The notes: a model not told the origin generated them from the letters alone. DNA of 64,000 bases from Actinomadura hibisca NBRC 15177 (GCF_001552635.1 NZ_BCRO01000074.1:1-64000); one strand, 5' to 3'; counted from the stretch's first letter, positions 8,063 to 17,992 are shown. Made by a program: numbers and translations.

Positions 8063-9178
8063 CTAGTGCGGCGCGACGACCACCTGCACGCGCTGGAACT
8101 CCTTCAGCTCGGTGTAGCCGGAGGTCGCCATCGCGCGGCGCAGCGCGCCGATCAGGTTCATCGAGCCGTCGGCCACGTGCGAGGGCCCGTACAGGATCTG
8201 CTCCATCGTGCCGATGGTGCCGAGGTCCAGGCGGGTGCCGCGCGGCACGTCGCCGTGGTGCGCCTCGCTGCCCCAGTGGTAGCCGCGGCCGGGCGCCTCG
8301 GCCGAGCGCGCGAACGGCGAGCCCACCATCACCGCGTCCGACCCGCAGGCGAACGCCTTGGCGATGTCGCCGGAGTTGGTCATGCCGCCGTCGGCGATCA
8401 CGTGCACGTACCGGCCGCCCGACTCGTCCATGTAGTCGCGGCGCGCGGCCGCCACGTCCGCGACGGCCGTCGCCATCGGCACCGCCACGCCCAGCACGGT
8501 GCGGGTGGTGTGGCCCGAGCCGCCGCCGAAGCCGACCAGCACGCCGGCCGCGCCGGTGCGCATCAGGTGCAGCGCGGCGGTGTAGGTCGAGCAGCCGCCC
8601 ACGATGACCGGGACGTCCAGGTCGTAGATGAACTGCTTGAGGTTCAGCGGCTCGGCGCGGCCCGACACGTGCTCGGCCGACACCGTGGTGCCGCGGATCA
8701 CGAACAGGTCGACCCCGGCGTCGATCACGGCCTTGTGGAACTGCGCGGTGCGCTGCGGCGACAGCCGGGCCGCGACCGTCACCCCGGCCTCGCGGATCTC
8801 GGCGATGCGCCGCCCGATCAGCTCCTCCTTGATCGGCGCGCCGTAGATCTCCTGGAGCCGGCGGGTGGCGCGCACGTCGTCCAGCGAGCCGATCTCGGCC
8901 AGCAGCGGCTCGGGGTCCTCGTAGCGGGTCCACAGACCCTCCAGGTCCAGGACCGCGAGGCCGCCGAGGTTGCCGACCGCGATCGCGGTGGCCGGGCTGA
9001 CGACGCTGTCCATCGGCGCGACCACCAGCGGCATGTCGAACCGGTAGGCGTCGATCTGCCAGGCGACGCTGACCTCCTCGGGGTCGCGCGTCCGGCGGGA
9101 CGGCACGATCCCGATGTCGTCGAAGGCGTACGCCCGACGACCGCTCTTGCCCCGGCCGATCTCAACCTCAGCAGCCAC
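8063..9178 (-). CDS. guaB3: GuaB3-family IMP dehydrogenase-related protein
   Basis: A 371-residue TIM-barrel protein of the IMP dehydrogenase/GMP reductase superfamily. It lacks the CBS pair and matches the GuaB3 group common in actinobacteria next to guaB. It keeps the N-terminal AFDDIGIVPS and VVAPMDSVV motifs and the phosphate-binding loops. In the active-site loop the sequence reads GGGSGHTTR (about residues 218-226), with His223 where classical IMPDH has the catalytic Cys. It may therefore have altered or no IMPDH activity; its cellular role is not settled. The gene is oriented like guaB with about 76 bases between them. The start at 9178 is supported by alignment of AYAFDDIGIVP to family N-termini. 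Confidence 0.9.
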   Translation of the reverse strand: MAAEVEIGRGKSGRRAYAFDDIGIVPSRRTRDPEEVSVAWQIDAYRFDMPLVVAPMDSVVSPATAIAVGNLGGLAVLDLEGLWTRYEDPEPLLAEIGSLDDVRATRRLQEIYGAPIKEELIGRRIAEIREAGVTVAARLSPQRTAQFHKAVIDAGVDLFVIRGTTVSAEHVSGRAEPLNLKQFIYDLDVPVIVGGCSTYTAALHLMRTGAAGVLVGFGGGSGHTTRTVLGVAVPMATAVADVAAARRDYMDESGGRYVHVIADGGMTNSGDIAKAFACGSDAVMVGSPFARSAEAPGRGYHWGSEAHHGDVPRGTRLDLGTIGTMEQILYGPSHVADGSMNLIGALRRAMATSGYTELKEFQRVQVVVAPH

Positions 9179-9254
9179 TGCGCTTCCTCTTCCCTTACCG
9201 CGGTGATCTGGCGGGAGTGTTCCCGCGTCCGGCGGCGAACAAGCCCCGCAGAGC

Positions 9255-10754
9255 CTACCTGCCCTGGTAGTTGGGGGCCTCGACGGTCATCTGGATGTCG
9301 TGCGGGTGGCTCTCCCGCAGGCCCGCCGAGGTGATCTGCATGAGCTGGCCGCGCTCCTGGAGCTCGGGGATCGTGCGCGCCCCGGCGTACCACATCGACT
9401 GGTGCAGGCCGCCGACGAGCTGGTGGGCGACGTTGGACAGCGGGCCGCGGTAGGGCACCTGGCCCTCCACGCCCTCGGGGATCAGCTTCTCCTCGCTGGA
9501 CACGTCGGCCTGCGCGTAGCGGTCCTTGGAGAAGGAGCCGCCGCGCTCGCGGTTGCGCATCGCGCCGAGCGAGCCCATGCCGCGGTAGGACTTGTACTGC
9601 TTGCCGTGCACGAAGATCAGCTCGCCGGGCGACTCCTCGACGCCCGCCAGCAGGCTGCCCAGCATCACGGTGTCGGCCCCGGCCACCAGGGCCTTGGCGA
9701 TGTCGCCGGAGTACTGGAGGCCGCCGTCGCCGATGACCGGCACGCCCGCCTCGCGGGCCGCCCGGGACGCCTCGGTGATCGCGGTGATCTGCGGCACGCC
9801 GACGCCGGCGACCACGCGGGTGGTGCAGATCGAGCCCGGCCCCACGCCGACCTTGACCGCGTCCGCGCCCGCCTCGATCAGCGCCCGCGCCCCGGCGTAG
9901 GTGGCGATGTTGCCGCCGACCACCTGGACGTCGCCGCCGTTCTTCTTGATGGTGGCGATGGTCTCGGCCACGCCCTTGGAGTGGCCGTGCGCGGTGTCCA
10001 CGATGATGACGTCGGTGCCCGCCTCGATCAGGGCCTGGGCGCGCGTCACCGCGTCCTCGCCGACGCCGACCGCCGCGGCCACCAGCAGGCGCCCGTCGGC
10101 GTCCTTGGTGGAGAAGGGGTACTGCTCGCTCTTGGTGAAGTCCTTGACGGTGATCAGGCCGCTCAGCCGCCCGTCGCCGTCGATCAGCGGCAGCTTCTCG
10201 ATCTTGTTGTCGGCCAGCAGCCGGAACGCCTCGTCCCGGGTGACCTCCACCGGCGCGGTGATCAGCGGCATCGGCGTCATCACCTCGCGGACCGGCCGGC
10301 TCAGGTCGGTCTCGAAGCGCATGTCGCGGTTGGTGACGATGCCGACCAGCACGCCGCGCACGTCGGTCACCGGCACGCCGGAGATCCGGTAGCGGGCGCA
10401 CATCTGCTCGACGTCGGCGAGCGTCGCGTCGGGCAGGCAGGTCACCGGGTTGGTGATCATCCCGGCCTCCGAGCGCTTGACCCGGTCGGCCTCGGCGGCC
10501 TGCTCCTGGACCGACATGTTGCGGTGCAGCACGCCGATGCCGCCCTGGCGGGCCATGGCGACGGCGGTGCGCGACTCGGTGACGGTGTCCATGGCGGCCG
10601 AGACCAGCGGGATGCGCAGCGAGATGTCGCGGGTCAGCCGGGTGGTGGTGTCGGCCTCGCCGGGCTGCAGGTCGGAGTAGCCCGGCAGCAGCAGCACGTC
10701 GTCGAAGGTCAGACCCGGCGGGAGGATCTTGGCGGACTCGGCGGCGGGGTTCAT
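9255..10754 (-). CDS. guaB: Inosine-5'-monophosphate dehydrogenase
   Basis: A 499-residue enzyme converting IMP to XMP with NAD+, the committed step to GMP. Visible features are LTFDDVLLLP near the N-terminus, the AAMDTVTE loop, a CBS-domain pair at about residues 100-215 (SGVPVTDVRG, EKLPLIDGDG), and the catalytic loop GPGSICTTR with its Cys intact. The C-terminal flap includes GAMRNRERGG. The ATG at 10754 has GGGAAGG upstream; the longer frame runs into the divergent neighbour and is a shadow. Guanine-nucleotide feedback through the CBS module is a family property. guaB3 follows on the same strand and is probably co-transcribed. Confidence 0.97.
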   Translation of the reverse strand: MNPAAESAKILPPGLTFDDVLLLPGYSDLQPGEADTTTRLTRDISLRIPLVSAAMDTVTESRTAVAMARQGGIGVLHRNMSVQEQAAEADRVKRSEAGMITNPVTCLPDATLADVEQMCARYRISGVPVTDVRGVLVGIVTNRDMRFETDLSRPVREVMTPMPLITAPVEVTRDEAFRLLADNKIEKLPLIDGDGRLSGLITVKDFTKSEQYPFSTKDADGRLLVAAAVGVGEDAVTRAQALIEAGTDVIIVDTAHGHSKGVAETIATIKKNGGDVQVVGGNIATYAGARALIEAGADAVKVGVGPGSICTTRVVAGVGVPQITAITEASRAAREAGVPVIGDGGLQYSGDIAKALVAGADTVMLGSLLAGVEESPGELIFVHGKQYKSYRGMGSLGAMRNRERGGSFSKDRYAQADVSSEEKLIPEGVEGQVPYRGPLSNVAHQLVGGLHQSMWYAGARTIPELQERGQLMQITSAGLRESHPHDIQMTVEAPNYQGR

Positions 10755-11069
10755 GGCGCCCTTCCCGTAGAGGTGTGCGGTATCCGGCCAGGTCACGGCG
10801 GCCTCGTCCCATGGTAGGGCGTGGCCCCGCGCGGAGAGGGCCGGTTCGGGAGGGCCCGGTGAGTGGTCTTGCCGACACCGCACCGGCCCCGCCGGGACCG
10901 GACACCGCGCGGCCGGGGCGCGACCGGCCCGGCGACCGGGGTGTGACATGCCGTAACGCCCGCGACACGCCGGTGATTCCCGGCCGGGACACGCCCGGGA
11001 GGCGGTTGTTCGCGCACAGAAGAGAGCGGGGGGTGCACCTGCCGGGGCGCGGCGCAGTAGCGTGGGTAC
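10755..11069. promoter_or_regulatory. Divergent promoter region between guaB and DUF5319 gene
   Basis: About 315 bases without a supported gene. It contains the guaB ribosome site (GGGAAGG) at its left end and the start region of the GTG-initiated DUF5319 gene at its right. The middle is very G+C rich with short CCGG-type repeats. I cannot assign a clear -35/-10 pair or riboswitch fold. Confidence 0.35.
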
Positions 11070-11459
11070 GTGCACGACGACGCTCCGCTCGACCCGTTCG
11101 CCGGCGACCCGGAGGACCCGGCGGCCTCGCTCGGCGACCCCGGCGAGGACGCGGCCCCGCTCAGCGTGACCGAGCGCGAGGACGTCCTGGCCGACCTCGC
11201 CGACCTGGAGGTCTTCCGCGCCCTGCTCGAACCGCTGGGCGTGCGCGGCCTCACGGTCGACTGCGGCGACTGCGGCAAGCTGCACTACATCGACTGGGAG
11301 CTGCTGCACGGCAACCTGCGGCACCTGCTCGACCAGGGCCTGCCCCGCGTCCACGAGCCCGCGCTGTCGCCCGACCCGGTCGACTACGTCAGCTGGGAGT
11401 ACGCCCGGGGCTACGTGGACGGCGTGATCGACAGCGAAGAGGGCCGCGAGACCGACTGA
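11070..11459 (+). CDS. DUF5319-family small acidic protein
   Basis: A 129-residue acidic protein of unknown function. The first 45 residues are Asp/Pro-rich and probably disordered. The conserved part includes DVLADLADLEVFRALLEPLG, a CGDC pair (VDCGDCGKLHYIDWELL), and the end SWEYARGYVDGVIDSE. This pattern matches the DUF5319 family, which actinobacteria keep between guaB and the sigD/rsdA pair (recalled synteny). The CxxC could bind metal or be redox active, but only one pair is present. The start is GTG at 11070. It is transcribed opposite to its neighbours on both sides and convergently with the anti-sigma gene, so it is likely monocistronic. Confidence 0.8.
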   Translation: MHDDAPLDPFAGDPEDPAASLGDPGEDAAPLSVTEREDVLADLADLEVFRALLEPLGVRGLTVDCGDCGKLHYIDWELLHGNLRHLLDQGLPRVHEPALSPDPVDYVSWEYARGYVDGVIDSEEGRETD

Positions 11460-11529
11460 GGGCGCCCATCCCGCCGGTCGCGGCCCCGCTCAGTGGCCCT
11501 GATCAAGTGGCCCTGGCCAGCGGCACTGC

Positions 11530-12333
11530 TCAGCGGTGCCGGTCGATGCGCTTCTCGGCACGGCGGCGGATGTCGTCCAGCTGCCGCCGGGTCTCCTCCC
11601 CCGCGTCCCGGTCGCCGCGGCGGCCGGGCCAGGTGGTCGGGAGCTTGGGCTGACGCGCGCGCGGGCGAGGTGCCAGCAGCCGCTCCAGCTCGTCCCGCAG
11701 CTCGTCGAGCTGGTCCTGCGGACGGTCGGGCTCGGACGCGGGCTTCGACTCGACGGCGCGGCGCTCGGCGGGCCGCTGCGCGGGCGCGGCCGGACCGCCT
11801 GACGGCTGGACTTCGGGGTTCGACCGCGTGCGTGCGCGCGAGGCCCGTTCGGCCCGCGCCCGGTCGGCGGCCTCACCGCGACCCGCCTCGGCGGCCTGCG
11901 GCGCGGGGGCGGCCGGTTCGGTGACGCCGCTGCCCGCCGCCGCCACGCCCGTGCTCGCCAGCACGACCCCGGCCACGCCGAGCGCGACGATGGTGCGGGG
12001 ACCGCGGCGGCGCGGGGCGGGGGCCTCGGTTCCGGCGGGTTGCGCCGCGCCGGACGTCTCGGGAGCGGGCTCGGCCGCCTCGCCGGTGGGCACGCGCCGC
12101 AACACCGGCTCGTCCACGTCGGCGATCAGCGCCCGCAGCAGCCGCACGGCCGGATCGGGCTCAAAGGCGGCAGCGCGCCGGTCGGCCAAAGCCTCGATGA
12201 TGGCGTCGGTGCGGCCGATCCCAGCCGGATCGGCGCGCGAGACGTTCGTCCGGCCGGCCGGGGACCGGACGGGGCGGCCGCCGGAGTGCGAAGGCTCGGC
12301 CGGATCCGGGGCGCCAGGGCTCCGCTCCGTCAA
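11530..12333 (-). CDS. Membrane anti-sigma factor, RsdA-like
   Basis: A 267-residue single-pass membrane protein that probably holds the adjacent sigma factor inactive. The cytoplasmic N-terminus carries TDAIIEALADRR followed by DPAVRLLRALIADVDEP (about 42-77), matching the short sigma-binding segment of RsdA-type anti-sigma-D proteins. A hydrophobic helix spans about residues 113-135. The outer part is Pro/Glu/Arg-rich and ends in a charged, coiled-coil-prone tail (LDELRDELERLL; LDDIRRRAEKRI). It starts with TTG at 12333, overlapping the sigma stop as TTGA; no better start is available before the sigma-binding segment. Release by regulated proteolysis is known for such pairs but not shown here. 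Confidence 0.8.
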   Translation of the reverse strand: MTERSPGAPDPAEPSHSGGRPVRSPAGRTNVSRADPAGIGRTDAIIEALADRRAAAFEPDPAVRLLRALIADVDEPVLRRVPTGEAAEPAPETSGAAQPAGTEAPAPRRRGPRTIVALGVAGVVLASTGVAAAGSGVTEPAAPAPQAAEAGRGEAADRARAERASRARTRSNPEVQPSGGPAAPAQRPAERRAVESKPASEPDRPQDQLDELRDELERLLAPRPRARQPKLPTTWPGRRGDRDAGEETRRQLDDIRRRAEKRIDRHR

Positions 12334-13076
12334 GCGATCGACTCCTCTCTCGCCATCGCCCGAAGCCGGGCCAGTGCCCGGTGCTGCGCGACCCGTACCG
12401 CCCCCGCGGACATGCCCAGCACATTACCGGTCTCCTCCGCCGACAGTCCCGCCACCACCCGCAGCAGCACCAGTTCCCGCTGGTGGTCGGGCAGGCGCGT
12501 CAGCAGGTCGCGGGCGCGTTGCGCCTCGATGTAGCGGACCACCGTCTCCTCGGGCCCCGGCCGGTCGTCGGGGCCGTCGGGCAGGTCCTCGGTGGGCACG
12601 GCCGCGCGCACCGCGCTGCGCAGCGCGTCGGCGATCTTGTGCGCGGCGATGCCGAAGACGAACGAGGCGAACGGGCGGCCCATGTCGCGGTAGCGCGGCA
12701 GCGCCGACAACACCGCGATGCAGACCTCCTGGGCCACGTCGTCGGCGATGTGGTACTGCCCCGACACGCGGCCGAGCCGGGCCCGGCAGTAGCGCACCAC
12801 CATCGGGCGCACCTGGCCGATGAGCACCTCGATCGCGCCCGGGTCGCCCTGGACGGCCAGCTCGGTGAGCTCCTTCATGTCGCCCGGCCGCCCGCCGGCG
12901 TCCTCGCGCAGCAGCCGTAGTCGCCCGGCGTCGGGGGAAGGCGGAGGTGCGGGCCCCCCCGAGGGTTCGGTCACGCCCGCGGCACCCGTCCCGGCGAAGC
13001 ATCCCTCGGTCACGTAGAGCATGATGCCCAGCGGTCCGGTGCCTGTCTCCACTGTCCACGACAACGGAATGGTCAC
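12330..13076 (-). CDS. RNA polymerase sigma factor, SigD/ShbA-type ECF
   Basis: A sigma-70-family factor of up to 248 residues. Region 2 is visible as YCRARLGR with HIADDVAQEVCIAVL and ALPRYRDMGRPF. Region 4 is LPDHQRELVLLRVVAGLSAEETG followed by the recognition helix MSAGAVRVAQHRALARLR. It matches the SigD/ShbA group linked to guaB in actinobacteria. The start is uncertain: GTG at 13076 overlaps the stop of a possible 22-residue ORF (GTGA); ATG at 13022 and GTG at 12974 are alternatives that remove a non-conserved tail. The stop overlaps the start of its membrane anti-sigma factor, so the two are co-expressed. In Streptomyces, ShbA drives the main sigma gene hrdB; transfer of that role here is inference. 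Confidence 0.9.
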   Translation of the reverse strand: MTIPLSWTVETGTGPLGIMLYVTEGCFAGTGAAGVTEPSGGPAPPPSPDAGRLRLLREDAGGRPGDMKELTELAVQGDPGAIEVLIGQVRPMVVRYCRARLGRVSGQYHIADDVAQEVCIAVLSALPRYRDMGRPFASFVFGIAAHKIADALRSAVRAAVPTEDLPDGPDDRPGPEETVVRYIEAQRARDLLTRLPDHQRELVLLRVVAGLSAEETGNVLGMSAGAVRVAQHRALARLRAMAREESIA

Positions 13077-13141
13077 AGTGCGGGGACGAGGTCCGCATTA
13101 CCACGCAACGCGGTCAGGGTGTCGCGCTCGGTGTCCGCCAT
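13073..13141 (-). CDS. Possible 22-residue leader ORF ahead of the sigma gene
   Basis: A short open frame (ATG at 13141, TGA at 13075-13073) encoding MADTERDTLTALRGNADLVP plus two residues. Its stop overlaps the GTG of the longest sigma reading frame as GTGA. It lies directly after the AT-rich promoter tract. There is no strong ribosome site, only CAGAGA. It could be a coupled leader peptide or a chance ORF. Confidence 0.3.
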   Translation of the reverse strand: MADTERDTLTALRGNADLVPAL

Positions 13142-13200
13142 TCTCTGTGTTTCGTTTTAAATAGCAATAAACAGCTCAGCGAGCTATAAAAGTGTCACTC
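13142..13200 (-). promoter_or_regulatory. AT-rich promoter tract upstream of the sigma gene
   Basis: A sharp AT-rich patch (TTTTAAATAGCAATAAAC on the plus strand) in otherwise G+C-rich DNA, with a small inverted repeat AGCTC (13173-13177)/GAGCT (13181-13185). Read on the minus strand it offers GTGACA and several TATA-like hexamers. Exact -35/-10 placement is not clear. Confidence 0.45.
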
Positions 13201-13395
13201 CCGGGCGGCCCCAAAAAGACAAGATCGTTTGCCGTGGGCGGGCCTGGCACGGCGAACGCCCACGGATCCGTCGCCGGGTGATCCGGCTTCGCACGCGGGT
13301 GTTGAGGCGGCGGCGAGGGCGAGGACATGGCCCGCGATGCGCGGAACTAGCACTGCGGCCAACGTCCGAATACGAGGGAACCGGCTCAGACAAAA

Positions 13396-13429
13396 GCGTC
13401 CGCCGCGCCCTGGGGGGCGCGGCGGACGC
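13396..13429 (-). terminator. Distal hairpin terminator downstream of groEL1
   Basis: Perfect 15-bp stem GCGTCCGCCGCGCCC (13396-13410) with its complement at 13415-13429 and a 4-base loop. On the minus strand it is followed by TTTTG, fitting intrinsic termination of the groES-groEL1 transcript about 290 bases after the groEL1 stop. Confidence 0.75.
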
Positions 13430-13714
13430 TTGTGAATTTTGGCGCGAGCGTCAATCTGCACGCGGGGGCTGGTTCGCGTGAGCGCGAGTCCCAACCCGCA
13501 CGCAGGCACGAACTCACACATGCGCACGAACCCGCATGTGGCCCCGAACCCCGCGCGCAAAGGCCAGCCCGCACGCGAGCGCCTAACTGCCGCCGGGGGC
13601 CGATGCCGAAGGCGAGGCCCCCGACGGCAGATCGCGAAGCGATGTGGCGCTCGCACGCTTTCCGGTCGCCCCCGGAGCCGCTAGGCGGAGGGGGCGGGCC
13701 GGAAGGCCATGGAA
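13430..13714 (-). other. Structured noncoding tail between groEL1 and its distal terminator
   Basis: About 285 bases with no supported gene. It is rich in repeated CGCACGC/CACGAAC words and has at least two further hairpins: CACATGCG/CGCATGTG at 13517-13540, and a 15-bp arm pair at 13587-13601 and 13616-13630 with one mismatch. On the minus strand it would form a long 3' untranslated region of the chaperonin mRNA. Confidence 0.4.
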
Positions 13715-15343
<1,629 letters not shown>

Positions 15344-15428
15344 GAGGAGGTCTCCTTATCAACACGCCCGCCCCGGGCCCGCCTCCGTCAGAGGGCGGGA
15401 CCGGGGCGGCGCGGCACGTCTCAGGTCT

Positions 15429-15737
15429 TTACTTCTCGATGATCGCGAGGACGTCGCGGGCGGAGAGCACCAGGTACTCCTCGCCGTTGTACTTGACCTC
15501 GGTGCCGCCGTACTTGCTGTACAGCACCACGTCACCGACCTTGACGTCGAGCTCCACGCGGGCGCCCTTGTCGTCGACCCGGCCCGGCCCCACGGCCAGG
15601 ACGGTGCCCTCCTGGGGCTTCTCCTTGGCGGTGTCGGGAATCACCAGGCCCGACGCGGTGGTGGTCTCGGCCTCGAGCGGCTGGACGACGATGCGGTCCT
15701 CGAGCGGCTTGAGAACAACCTTGGTGGCGGTCGTCAC
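15429..15737 (-). CDS. groES: Co-chaperonin GroES
   Basis: A 102-residue 10-kDa co-chaperonin that caps the GroEL ring. It shows KPLEDRIVVQPLEAETTTASG, the mobile-loop region, VPDTAKEKPQEGTV-type sequence, and YSKYGGTEVKYNGEEYLVLS, typical of the family. The start is GTG at 15737 with GGGAGG seven bases upstream; the longer frame to 15890 would run into the operator and is rejected. It is the first gene of the groES-groEL1 operon. The CIRCE inverted repeat 123 bases upstream indicates heat-shock control by an HrcA repressor encoded elsewhere. Confidence 0.97.
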   Translation of the reverse strand: MTTATKVVLKPLEDRIVVQPLEAETTTASGLVIPDTAKEKPQEGTVLAVGPGRVDDKGARVELDVKVGDVVLYSKYGGTEVKYNGEEYLVLSARDVLAIIEK

Positions 15738-15859
15738 GATCTGACCTCCCCTTCGATCGGTCCGCGACCGGCCGTGCGGCCGGTCGGCACATATGACAGA
15801 GAAGGCGACCCTGGACCGGCCTGTCGTCGCGGGTGCCAGACCGAACCTTTGTCGCTGTG

Positions 15860-15886
15860 TTGGCACTCTCATAGGGAGAGTGCCAG
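15860..15886 (-). promoter_or_regulatory. CIRCE operator (HrcA binding site) of groES-groEL1
   Basis: Inverted repeat TTGGCACTC, nine-base spacer, GAGTGCCAG. This is one base per arm different from the consensus TTAGCACTC-N9-GAGTGCTAA and keeps the exact 9-base spacing. It lies upstream of groES. A TATGAG hexamer within it on the minus strand may be the -10, so HrcA would block the promoter directly. Confidence 0.9.
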
Positions 15887-16020
15887 TCACGGAGCCTATG
15901 CCGTGCCCGGTGACCCGTCAACACGAACACGGCCGTGCCCGGCACCGAGCACCGGACCGATCCCGGCGCGGCCCCCTCCGGAGGAAGAAACCCGTGGTCG
16001 GCCCGGCTAACGTCCAGCTT

Positions 16021-17262
16021 ATGAACATCGAGGGGTTCCGTGACCTGCTGGCCCCGGACGGCCAGGTCGTGCTCGCCGAGGCCGCCGCGTCGGACGTCGG
16101 CGAGAGCGGCCTGCTGGCCACCGCGAGCCGGTTGCGGGAGCGGTATCCGGCCGATCTCGTGGCGGCGGCCCTCACCCAGGTGCGGCTGCGCGAGCGGGGC
16201 CGCGCCAAGTTCGGCGCGGACGCCGCGCGCATGTACTTCACCCCGGCGGGGCTGGAGCAGTCCACGCGGGCCTCGGTCGCCAAGCACCGTGCCAAGCGTT
16301 TCGCCACCTATCTTCCTCCGGCGGGGCGGGTGCTGGAGCTGGGATGCGGAATCGGGGCGGATCTCATCGCGCGCACGCGCGAGGGCGTGGCCAGCGTCGG
16401 CGTCGAACTGGATCCGCTGACCGCCGAGGTCGCCGCCGCCAACCTGACGGTGTTCGCGCTGAACGGCCCGGCCTCCATCCGTCAGGGCGACGCCACCGAG
16501 CAGGACCCCACCGGGTTCGCGGCCGTGTTCGCCGACCCGGGACGCCGCACCGCGCGCGGCCGCGTGTTCGACCCGCGTTCCTACGAGCCGCCCCTCGACA
16601 CCATCCTGGATCTGGCGGGACGCGTGCCCGCCGCGTGCGTCAAGGTCGCGCCCGGCATCCCGCACGAGGCGTTGTGGGGTGACGCGGCGGCCGTCCGGGG
16701 TCCGGTGGAGGCCGAGTGGGTGTCGGTCGCCGGGGAGGTCAAGGAGGCCGCGCTGTGGCTGGGCGAACTGGCCGGGGACGTGGGGCGGCGCGCCACGCTC
16801 ATCTCCGGCGACGCCGATCCGGTGGTCGAGACGCTGACGCCCGTCCCCGGCCTCGGCGACCCGCAGGTGCGCGGCTGGGGCCGGTACCTGTACGAGCCGG
16901 ACGGCGCGGTCATCCGCGCCCACCTGGTCGCGGAGGTCGCCGCCCGGCTCGGCGGCGGGCTGGCCGACCCGCAGATCGCCTACGTCACCGGCGACGCGCT
17001 GCTGCCCACGCCGTTCGCCACCGCCTACGAGATCGAGGACGTGCTGCCGTTCTCGGTGAAGCGGCTGCGCGCCGAACTGCGGCGGCGCGAGGTCGGCGTG
17101 CTGACGGTCAAGAAGCGCGGTTCGGCGGTGGACGTGGACCGCCTGCGCCGTGACCTGGGCTTCGCCCGCAAAGCGCCGCGCGGGGCCCCGGAAATGACGC
17201 TGGTGCTGACCCGCGTCGGCCGCGACCCGATCGCGCTGCTGGCCCACCCCGCGCGCGTCTGA
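16021..17262 (+). CDS. SAM-dependent methyltransferase with THUMP-like C-terminal domain
   Basis: A 413-residue protein. The first 90 or so residues form a helical region ending in RAKFGADAARMYFTPAGLEQ. A class I methyltransferase fold follows, with motif I VLELGCGIGADLIA (about 109-122), the acidic VGVELDPLTAEVAAANL, and FADPGRRTARGRVFDP, where DPGRR is characteristic of this family. The last 100 residues (DVLPFSVKRLRAELRRREVGVLTVKKRG) match THUMP-like domains attached to predicted RNA methyltransferases. The substrate is unknown; RNA is the best guess. The ATG at 16021 begins after a short spacer; an in-frame upstream extension crosses the CIRCE region and is rejected. It is divergent from groES. 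Confidence 0.85.
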   Translation: MNIEGFRDLLAPDGQVVLAEAAASDVGESGLLATASRLRERYPADLVAAALTQVRLRERGRAKFGADAARMYFTPAGLEQSTRASVAKHRAKRFATYLPPAGRVLELGCGIGADLIARTREGVASVGVELDPLTAEVAAANLTVFALNGPASIRQGDATEQDPTGFAAVFADPGRRTARGRVFDPRSYEPPLDTILDLAGRVPAACVKVAPGIPHEALWGDAAAVRGPVEAEWVSVAGEVKEAALWLGELAGDVGRRATLISGDADPVVETLTPVPGLGDPQVRGWGRYLYEPDGAVIRAHLVAEVAARLGGGLADPQIAYVTGDALLPTPFATAYEIEDVLPFSVKRLRAELRRREVGVLTVKKRGSAVDVDRLRRDLGFARKAPRGAPEMTLVLTRVGRDPIALLAHPARV

Positions 17263-17263
17263 A

Positions 17264-17296
17264 GGAGGGGCGTAAGCGCACTTACCGTCCCTCCGG
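17264..17296 (+). terminator. Hairpin after the methyltransferase gene
   Basis: Imperfect inverted repeat GGAGGGGCGTAAG ... CTTACCGTCCCTCC just after the stop codon, with one bulged base and a CGCA loop. No long U-tract follows. Confidence 0.5.
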
Positions 17297-17992
17297 CTCC
17301 GCCCCGAACGTGCCCGCGCGGCCCCCGGCCGGCAATCAATCCCAAAGATCTCCGTCCGCGGCCGGCGCCGGTTCGCAACGCCAAGTGGGCACGGGAGACG
17401 CACCACGCCCGCGCAAATACTGACCACTTTCCGGCATTGCCTTCACTAAGCTTTTGCGGTGCGCCGACAAGTCCGCGCTCGGAAGGCGCGAATCGGCATG
17501 TCCAGATCAACGGCCGAAGAAAGACCAAGAGAGGTTCAGGGGCCGCGCCCGGCCGCCGCCCGGCGGTGATCGTCCTTTACCGTCCGGCCCGCCGCCGCGC
17601 CGCCCGACGCGCCGCCTGTCGGCATCCCGGTCGAACCGCGCACCGCAGACCGATCGCCCCTGAAAGGCGGGGTCGAACCGGGGGTGTTGGTCGAGATGCG
17701 CGGTTCCGCCCGGCCGCTTTCCGGCCCCCGCGCCGCGCGTGCGCGCCGCCGGGCCCGCGCCCGCACCGGGCCGCATCGCCGCAATACCGCGAACGGGTCG
17801 TTAAAAGGGGGAAACCGCCGTCCGCCGGGATGATCCAAACGACCGCGACCTTGCGGATATCAAGCGCATTCCACAGAACTCGTAATGTTCCCTGCTACCT
17901 CATATAGCGGTGCCGCGCACGCACTACAGTGAGGCGTTCACGATTCAATGCCGCGCGCCATTTCGTCGCGTCGGCACACGAAGGAGCATCGG
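17297..17992. other. Long noncoding spacer
   Basis: About 700 bases with no convincing coding frame: the short frames present lack ribosome sites and the usual third-position G/C pattern. Composition is mixed, with AT-richer islands near 17335-17350, 17410-17460 and 17840-17990. The right end must hold the promoter and AAGGAG site of the coiled-coil gene. It may also contain a small RNA, but I cannot define one. Confidence 0.4.

Noticed and set aside
17560..17800. tRNA-like motif (CGAACC segments) in the spacer
   Set aside because: No cloverleaf with a proper acceptor stem or T-loop could be formed around GGTCGAACC.
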